Shown here: positions 6,035 to 10,872 of the stretch, piece after piece
Layout: each line of letters starts with the position of its first letter
Position numbering within the stretch: the first letter of the stretch is position 1
From: JBNJGT01 sp051819765
Lineage (GTDB): Archaea > Nanobdellota > Nanobdellia > Woesearchaeales > JACJVW01
Reading direction: 5' to 3'
Assembly: GCA_051819765.1 (NCBI GenBank)
Contig: JBNJGT010000051.1
Location: 1-10,872, forward strand
DNA: 10,872 nucleotides
Translations under genes and position numbers: made by a program
Notes under the pieces: model-generated
The model's database searches: none
The model's input: only the letters and a program-made list of their open reading frames with translations
What the model was told of the DNA's origin: nothing

Positions 6035-9000
6035 TCAATTATCTCGTATCTGCCTTTCCTGATGTTACGCTCAAGGTTGGTGTCAGTCATCACAAGAGCG
6101 TTTGTGACTTCTGCCATGATCTTTTCATGGGAGTTTTGCTCTTCCTGTGGCTTTACCTTCACCAGTATGTTGTTTGCATTCGGAAGGTCGAGCACAAACA
6201 CATATTCCTTTGTTGTCTTATCAACCCCTGTCTTCACCATGTCAGGTACCGTCTTTTTGACTACCAGATCAAGCAGCTTCATGGAGAACCTGTCAGCCTC
6301 ATCCTGAATCCCTGTATAGCCTACCGCCTTTGCCATGTCATCTGCGTTCTCTATAACCTTGGCCCACCCCTTGTTGGGGGCATTATCATTTATGCTTATC
6401 GAGAGGTCCAGGGTACCTTCAGGGTTGACAGTCACCTTGCCAGTGTTCGCGTCAATATCAATCTTGGGGAGGCTTGTATCCGCAACCTTCAAGGGCTTCT
6501 CTTTTATCATCTCAGAAAGCTCTACCTTCTCCGGGACCTCAACTGAATCGGCAAGCTCAGCCGCTTTCTCAGACATCCGATGGCGTATCTTCATGTCACC
6601 AACGGTCTCAGTGATCATATCGTCCATGTGCCTGGCCTTCTGAGCCATCTTTTTTGCCTGGGCAAAATCCTTGTTCTTGTAGGATGTGATGGCATTTTCA
6701 GCTGATTCAAGCTGAGTTCTCTTTACCTCTGCGATCTTGGATTTAGACTTGCCAATCGATGCCTTTGCCTTGGTTATCTTTTTTTGCATCTCATCAAGGA
6801 CATCGTCATCGATCTTGTCCTTTGAGGAAAGGGATTTCAGGATCTTCTCCCGGGCGTCAGCTGCGTTTTCAATGTTAGATACTTCGAGTGCTTCATCAAG
6901 GTCCTGCTTCATAAGATTTTGTCCTTCAACAAGGTCTTCCTTTTTCATGAGGCCTTGCCGGATGCCTTCAGTCAAATCCTCAAATTCACTATCATCTATC
7001 TTCCCTGCAACCTCGGTCAGATCCCCTAGGTCAATAATCCCAGTGAAAGCACTAATTCCATCATAGAAGTCAGCAAAGACCTTGCCTTTCTCCTTTCCAA
7101 GAACCCATTCTGATCCTTTGCCGAGAGCTGTGCTTTCTGCCATGCCAAGGCCCTGTCCGACCAGGAACTTTCGGGCATCACCGTACTGGCTTATGGTCTT
7201 GAAATCCTTACCGAGCCTTGTTGAGGTCATCCTCAGGAGCTTACCGAATTTAGTAGTTGCGTCACCTACTTTTCGCGTCATGAGCCACCGCTGAAACTTG
7301 TCTATCTTTGCGGTTTCTCGAATGAAGTCCTTTGTGGTCGTAAGCTTTCCTCCATGGGTGAATACGGCTGAAGGACCGAGTGTTACCAACACATTTTTTA
7401 CATTTACAGCGTCAAGGACGTTTGTAACAAGACCCTTATCGTAATTGTTCTTATAATATGATCTTCTTGAATCCACCTGCAGTGGCATGAGACTGTTGTC
7501 GCTTATCTTTTCGACGTCAGGATTGTTGTGCGCCTGATAGACCATCTCACGGTATTTTTTTGCCTGGTCTTGTGTTATGCTCTTGCCGAACTTCTCAGCG
7601 AGTACCTGGAACTCTTCGGGGCTTTCTAATGCTTTGACTTCCTTCAATGTCATGCCTGAGCCCATGAGGGCTTTTGTGATCTGGATGCCTGCGATCTGCT
7701 TGGATACCTCTGTCTGAAGGACATCGCTTTCAAGGGCTTTTGCCTCTTCATACCCGAACAGGGCTCCAGTGGAGGATCCGATCCCGGTTGTCAGCAGGTC
7801 GCCAGCGTAATTGAATGTACCGTCCTTTCCGACCTGGTTTGACTTGTCGTATGCCTTGGCATCGCTGTGCATCTCTGCCATCAACTTTGTCTCTATACTG
7901 TCGAGATATGCAGTCTCGATCTTATTGGTGAGATCCCGTGCAACCGGATTATCCGGGTCTTCAACCATGGCACTCTTGAAATCATGCAGGGCGCTTTGGG
8001 GCATGCCCCGTTCCAGTTTCTTGAGCCCGGTAAGAAGACTTATCTTTGATACGGTCTCTGAGCCAGTGCCCAGCCGCATCTTTTGGGCGATCTTTTGAAA
8101 TTCAGCGTCATTGCCGGAATGAAAATAGGCATTTACCTTTGCGTATCGTGCATTATCAAGGATCGCTTTGCGCTTATCCTCCAAAAGGCCCTTGACATCG
8201 TCATCGTTTGCTATTGAAATATCCTTATCAAGCTTCTTGAGCAGGATGGCATATTCTTTGTCGATTGACTTAATCATGTCAGTCTGCTGCTTTGTCTTCT
8301 CCTCTAGTTCTTCCTGGGAGACCTTGATCCGCTCAAGGAGATCATCAAGGGCTTCCTTGTTATCATCAGCGTTCTTGGCCAGTACCTTAAAGCTTGATTT
8401 CAAAGCATTGATGCGTTTTGAGAGCTTGTCGATATCTTCCTTTGCGTTCTTCACTTCACCTACGACAACATCAGATTTCTGGAGGATCGCTCCTTCGTAA
8501 GTATTGACATTGGCCAAAAGGTCCGGCAGATCAAAGCTGGTGATCTTTGGTTCACCTTCTGTTGGCTCAGGTTCCTTGTACTCTATCTTTTCAGAATCAT
8601 TGTAATGCTGGTTGAAGTATTTGAGCTTCTCCTGCTCCACCTCATAGTAATCAGCATACTCTTCATCATCGAGCATGCCGTCACCGTCGTAGTCAAAGTA
8701 GGGATCATACAATGGGTATTTTGGCTCATTGTCTTCTTCTTCATAATCTATCTTTTCCACATCATCTGTGAATTCGCCAGAGTATTCTGTGGTCCCATCT
8801 GTAAGCGTGAAGGTCTTAAGGATCTCGACAAGTTCAGCATCATTGGCTGCCCTGACAGCTGGCTTGTCTGGACCTTTGACTCCCTCGGTGCTTTTTATGA
8901 CTCCGAGATGTATCATAAAATGTCTGTAAAATATCGTGGCTTTCAGCTTGGAATAGACAGTATCCACTTCGTCAGGTTCACCTGCTGTAGTATGATAGCC

Positions 9001-9738
9001 TTCAAACACATAGAATGCCCTGAACCCAGTGCCTGCATCGTATTCAACGGCCTCCCATCTGCTGTCACTTTCCATCTGGAGATCTATGTACTTATTCAGT
9101 TGCTCCTCATCAGCGAAATAGAACTTTTCACCATATGCTTCATACTTATAAGGATATGGTTTAGGGTACATAGTATAATCGTAAGTATCTGAACCGCTGA
9201 CAATGCCTGCTGTATCAATTTTTGCTTCATTAAGATTGGAAAATCTTTGATCATAAGAAGTCGGTGTCACGAGATTTGTAGTCAATGCCTCATCTCTTTT
9301 GATTGTAAACGTTGCACTATCATGCGCAAACCTGAAACCTAGGCTATCACAGTCGTCCCTGCACTCCTTGAATTGTATCTTGCAGTAGTTAGAATATTTC
9401 TCATTTGCACTACTTGAGAAGGGGTATGTGACCATCTCAAGCGTAAGCAGTTCATCACCGAAGTATTGGGTATAGGCCCTTTGTCCTATTGGAGGAAGCT
9501 TTGCCTTGAGGTCTTCATCCTCAAAATTTGAATGCATAAGGTAGCATCCTTTAGTATTGATGATATTAGCCTTATTCTGCACTTCAGAATCAATCTTTAG
9601 CTGGACCTTGAATGCATCACTTACAGCAATCTCATCAGGATAGATAACCTCAAAGTGGCCTTTACCGCTTTCTACGGTTCCGGCATACGCTATGTTAACG
9701 AGTGATAGAATGAACACCATTAAAACTATCTTTTTCAC
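6031..9738 (-). CDS. Large exported coiled-coil/TPR-like protein, unknown family
   Basis: A 1235-residue exported protein. Residues 1-19 are a signal peptide (MKKIVLMVFILSLVNIAYA, GTG start) with an AYA cleavage site. Residues 20-310 look beta-rich and hold the only four cysteines (65, 119, 126, 130), probably two disulfides. A canonical EF-hand loop, DYDGDGMLDDEE (349-360), sits in an acidic, Tyr-rich stretch. Residues about 412-528 are a heptad-like coiled coil; about 528-630 resemble TPR helices (NARYAKVNAYFHSGN; SALHDFKSAMVEDPDNP). Residues 640-915 are a helical region I do not recognise. A second coiled coil runs about 945-1065, then a beta-rich C-terminal domain (1085-1235). There is no C-terminal membrane anchor. 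An upstream in-frame ATG (9768) would add ten residues, but the GTG at 9738 follows GGGGGA by 8 nt and begins exactly at a signal peptide. It is the first gene of the operon with the 214-residue membrane protein. Confidence 0.8.
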   Translation of the reverse strand: MKKIVLMVFILSLVNIAYAGTVESGKGHFEVIYPDEIAVSDAFKVQLKIDSEVQNKANIINTKGCYLMHSNFEDEDLKAKLPPIGQRAYTQYFGDELLTLEMVTYPFSSSANEKYSNYCKIQFKECRDDCDSLGFRFAHDSATFTIKRDEALTTNLVTPTSYDQRFSNLNEAKIDTAGIVSGSDTYDYTMYPKPYPYKYEAYGEKFYFADEEQLNKYIDLQMESDSRWEAVEYDAGTGFRAFYVFEGYHTTAGEPDEVDTVYSKLKATIFYRHFMIHLGVIKSTEGVKGPDKPAVRAANDAELVEILKTFTLTDGTTEYSGEFTDDVEKIDYEEEDNEPKYPLYDPYFDYDGDGMLDDEEYADYYEVEQEKLKYFNQHYNDSEKIEYKEPEPTEGEPKITSFDLPDLLANVNTYEGAILQKSDVVVGEVKNAKEDIDKLSKRINALKSSFKVLAKNADDNKEALDDLLERIKVSQEELEEKTKQQTDMIKSIDKEYAILLKKLDKDISIANDDDVKGLLEDKRKAILDNARYAKVNAYFHSGNDAEFQKIAQKMRLGTGSETVSKISLLTGLKKLERGMPQSALHDFKSAMVEDPDNPVARDLTNKIETAYLDSIETKLMAEMHSDAKAYDKSNQVGKDGTFNYAGDLLTTGIGSSTGALFGYEEAKALESDVLQTEVSKQIAGIQITKALMGSGMTLKEVKALESPEEFQVLAEKFGKSITQDQAKKYREMVYQAHNNPDVEKISDNSLMPLQVDSRRSYYKNNYDKGLVTNVLDAVNVKNVLVTLGPSAVFTHGGKLTTTKDFIRETAKIDKFQRWLMTRKVGDATTKFGKLLRMTSTRLGKDFKTISQYGDARKFLVGQGLGMAESTALGKGSEWVLGKEKGKVFADFYDGISAFTGIIDLGDLTEVAGKIDDSEFEDLTEGIRQGLMKKEDLVEGQNLMKQDLDEALEVSNIENAADAREKILKSLSSKDKIDDDVLDEMQKKITKAKASIGKSKSKIAEVKRTQLESAENAITSYKNKDFAQAKKMAQKARHMDDMITETVGDMKIRHRMSEKAAELADSVEVPEKVELSEMIKEKPLKVADTSLPKIDIDANTGKVTVNPEGTLDLSISINDNAPNKGWAKVIENADDMAKAVGYTGIQDEADRFSMKLLDLVVKKTVPDMVKTGVDKTTKEYVFVLDLPNANNILVKVKPQEEQNSHEKIMAEVTNALVMTDTNLERNIRKGRYEIIE
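8659..8694 (-). other. EF-hand calcium-binding loop (coding motif)
   Basis: Codes for DYDGDGMLDDEE, residues 349-360 of the large exported protein. It matches D-x-D-x-D-G-x-hydrophobic-x-x-x-E at every key position. Only one loop is visible, as in dockerin- or thrombospondin-3-like extracellular calcium sites rather than paired EF-hands. Confidence 0.8.
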
Positions 9739-9802
9739 CAATCTTTCCCCCAAAAGGTACGGATGCATTACCTCTTTATTAAGGTTACTGTTTAACGGCA
9801 GA

Positions 9803-9810
9803 TTTATATT
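9803..9810. promoter_or_regulatory. Shared divergent TATA-like element
   Basis: TTTATATT on the plus strand reads AATATAAA on the minus strand. On the plus side it ends 24 nt before the ATG at 9834, giving a leaderless message. On the minus side transcription would start near 9779, leaving about 40 nt before the GTG at 9738. The bases before it on the minus strand (GGGAA) are purine-rich, as expected of a BRE, so the minus direction may be favoured. It is the only TATA-like element I see between the two genes. Confidence 0.5.
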
Positions 9811-9833
9811 TTCCCAGGCCTTACAATTGGCAT

Positions 9834-10529
9834 ATGAAGGATAACCAACAGCCCAAGGCGATAGCATCGCTTATTCTGACCTTTGTATTTGGGATCTTGG
9901 CGATTGTTGGGTTGGTCTCTTTTGATGCACTGGGAGGAGTGGCTGGCGCTCTGTTTCTTGTATCTCTTCTTCTCAGCATGACATCTTTTGTCTGCATATT
10001 TATCTTCAGGAAACGAAGCCATGCTTTGCAAAAGATATTCGGCAAGGAATCACGAATATTTCATTATCCAAAGAAAGAGTGGCAGGAATACCTGAAGCAT
10101 GAGTATGGATTGCGGGCACAGGAGAAAAAAGCGATGTTCATATTCCTCTCAGCAATCACTGCGGTGATCTTTCTCATCTTCATTGCGGTCATCAATGAAG
10201 CGCGGCTTGCCATGTTCCTTGTGATGGTTGCCTTATTGGGATTGTATGGAACCATGGCTTTTGTTGGCCCGCGCCTCATGTATCGGTTCAGATCAGAAAC
10301 AGGTGAGATAGGGATCCTTGATACGGGAGTTATTGTCAATGGGACGCTCCACTCATGGGACCTTCCGCGGTCCAAGCTTGGCTCTGTAAAGGAGAAGAGA
10401 AAGCCATTCCACCACTACCAAATCAGCTATGAGTTTGTTGACCGGCTTGGCCCGCGATCGTATGTGATACGCATTCCCTTCCCAAAAGAGGCGCAAGCGT
10501 TCAGGGAAGCAATAAAAGCATTACGATGA
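9834..10529 (+). CDS. Four-helix membrane protein with possible PH-like C-terminal domain
   Basis: A 231-residue integral membrane protein. Hydrophobic helices lie at about 9-29, 32-58, 100-120 and 125-146, arranged as two hairpins separated by a charged cytoplasmic loop (59-99, RKRSHALQKIFGKESRIFHY and on). The C-terminal 75 residues (157-231) read as a small beta domain, with GEIGILDTGVIVNGTLHSWD, a basic turn (KEKRKPFHHYQ), further strands and a closing helix (KEAQAFREAIKAL). This order is what bacterial PH-like (DUF304/YdbT-type) domains show after membrane helices, but the match is by pattern only. The gene diverges from the large exported-protein operon and may share its TATA element; the message would be leaderless. 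No function is recognised. The last codons overlap a short ORF by ATGA (10526-10529). Confidence 0.75.
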   Translation: MKDNQQPKAIASLILTFVFGILAIVGLVSFDALGGVAGALFLVSLLLSMTSFVCIFIFRKRSHALQKIFGKESRIFHYPKKEWQEYLKHEYGLRAQEKKAMFIFLSAITAVIFLIFIAVINEARLAMFLVMVALLGLYGTMAFVGPRLMYRFRSETGEIGILDTGVIVNGTLHSWDLPRSKLGSVKEKRKPFHHYQISYEFVDRLGPRSYVIRIPFPKEAQAFREAIKALR

Positions 10530-10600
10530 AGACTTCCTTAGTGAAAGTTTATGGCAGTCCAAGAACAGAACACCCCATCTTAGGTCAAGTGGTGCCTTGA
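10526..10600 (+). CDS. Very short coupled ORF, doubtful
   Basis: ATG overlaps the stop of the membrane-protein gene (ATGA, 10526-10529) and opens a 24-codon frame (MKTSLVKVYGSPRTEHPILG, then QVVP). Nothing in it is recognised. The overlap is the usual form of translational coupling but can arise by chance, so this is only a candidate. Confidence 0.15.
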   Translation: MKTSLVKVYGSPRTEHPILGQVVP

Positions 10601-10619
10601 TCCCATAGAGTGTCGCGTA

Positions 10620-10748
10620 TCAACCATACCCTTTAAACACCCTGGCAGCGAACCACGGCCAAACTACGAGGAATGCAGAAGCGAGGTTTGATACACCAGC
10701 GATTCCTTTATCTGTCATGCCTAAGACTGGAAGATTATAGTCTTGCAT
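10620..10748 (-). CDS. Candidate 42-residue membrane peptide
   Basis: An ATG at 10748 opens 42 codons ending in TGA (10620-10622). The peptide begins MQDYNLPVLGMTDKGIAG, followed by one hydrophobic helix (about residues 16-34, GVSNLASAFLVVWPWFAARV) and a basic end (RVFKGYG). Codon choice and peptide composition look like a real protein. A TATA-like stretch (CTATTTAACT on the minus strand, about 10790-10781) lies at a plausible distance, but no strong ribosome-binding site is seen. It could be a small membrane protein, an antimicrobial or toxin-like peptide, or the remnant of a longer gene. I do not recognise it. Confidence 0.4.
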   Translation of the reverse strand: MQDYNLPVLGMTDKGIAGVSNLASAFLVVWPWFAARVFKGYG

Positions 10749-10781
10749 GCCATGCGTACATGAACAGCCCAAGTTTGACAG

Positions 10782-10789
10782 TTAAATAG
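10782..10789 (+). promoter_or_regulatory. TATA-like element for the edge gene
   Basis: TTAAATAG lies 31 nt before the ATG at 10820, suggesting a start near 10812 and a leader of under 10 nt. It overlaps the element proposed for the divergent minus-strand peptide gene, so a divergent pair could share it. Confidence 0.35.
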
Positions 10790-10795
10790 AAAAAT

Positions 10796-10842
10796 GTTCT
10801 TAGTTTGATAAGTTCTGCAATGAAACAAACCAAACTAAGAAC
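10796..10842. repeat. Perfect 12-bp inverted repeat around a start codon
   Basis: GTTCTTAGTTTG (10796-10807) and CAAACTAAGAAC (10831-10842) are exact reverse complements, separated by 23 bases holding the ATG at 10820. A related AGTTTGA also occurs at 10772-10778, so AGTTTGA appears twice in direct orientation 30 bp apart. It may be a pair of operator half-sites, an RNA hairpin controlling translation, or the end of a mobile element. Confidence 0.8.
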
Positions 10843-10872
10843 GGAATTGATAAAGAGTAACTACAATATAAG
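10820..10872 (+). CDS. Start of a gene running off the window
   Basis: ATG at 10820 opens 17 codons (MKQTKLRTELIKSNYNI) without a stop before the window ends. It is preceded by a TATA-like element and sits in the loop of an inverted repeat. The peptide is too short to place; a helix-turn-helix protein or transposase start would be compatible but cannot be shown. Confidence 0.35.
   Translation, partial: MKQTKLRTELIKSNYNI

Noticed and set aside
8605..9192. A 195-codon plus-strand open frame antisense to the large exported protein
   Set aside because: It has a shadow-like, hydrophobic composition, while the minus-strand frame has a clear domain structure and signal peptide.
9739..9867. A start of the large exported protein at 9867 (43 extra residues)
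   Set aside because: The extension overlaps the divergent gene and the TATA element and has no conserved character. The signal peptide begins exactly at GTG 9738.

Overview
The window looks like a scaffolded metagenomic contig from an archaeon, most plausibly a DPANN lineage of the Woesearchaeota/Pacearchaeota kind. The evidence is indirect. TATA-like boxes lie 23-24 nt before the ATG of two genes (4484-4490 before 4513; 9803-9810 before 9834), the leaderless geometry usual in archaea. Arg AGA and Ile ATA codons are common. The window also carries exported proteins of a type I associate with these archaea (DUF5667-like plus DUF4382-like plus Cys-rich repeats). A bacterial origin is not excluded: the ispG gene and a GC hairpin followed by T9 after the first large gene would both be ordinary in a bacterium.

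Layout. Positions 1-460 hold a frameshifted transposase remnant, which abuts a winged-helix gene (475-753) that seems to have lost its 5' end. Next comes a secreted or surface protein (823-2572) with tandem 44-residue Cys-rich repeats. A run of exactly 100 N (2133-2232), a conventional unknown-size scaffold gap, lies inside those repeats and breaks the reading frame only artificially. A terminator-like hairpin separates it from a convergent, complete ispG (2633-3700, minus). Positions 3758-4108 hold the ispG promoter and little else. A minus-strand ORF with gene-like codons but no good start (4109-4525) precedes an iron-sulfur flavoprotein (4513-5265, plus).

From 9738 down to 5390 on the minus strand is a two-gene operon. 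The first gene encodes a 1235-residue exported protein with an N-terminal four-Cys domain, an EF-hand loop, coiled coils and a TPR-like region. The second, joined by an ATGA overlap, encodes a 214-residue single-pass protein with a very basic, histone-H1-like cytoplasmic tail and an eight-Cys outer domain. A four-helix membrane protein with a possible PH-like tail (9834-10529, plus) diverges from the operon, and one TATA-like element may serve both directions. The right end holds a candidate 42-residue membrane peptide gene (10620-10748, minus) and the first 17 codons of a gene running off the edge, whose ATG lies in the loop of a perfect 12-bp inverted repeat.

Together, most of the window is devoted to the cell envelope: three exported or membrane-bound large proteins, none recognisable as a known pathway, next to two redox enzymes (IspG and the flavoprotein). 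The coupled 1235/214-residue pair is the best candidate for an undescribed system. Its function cannot be read from the sequence.
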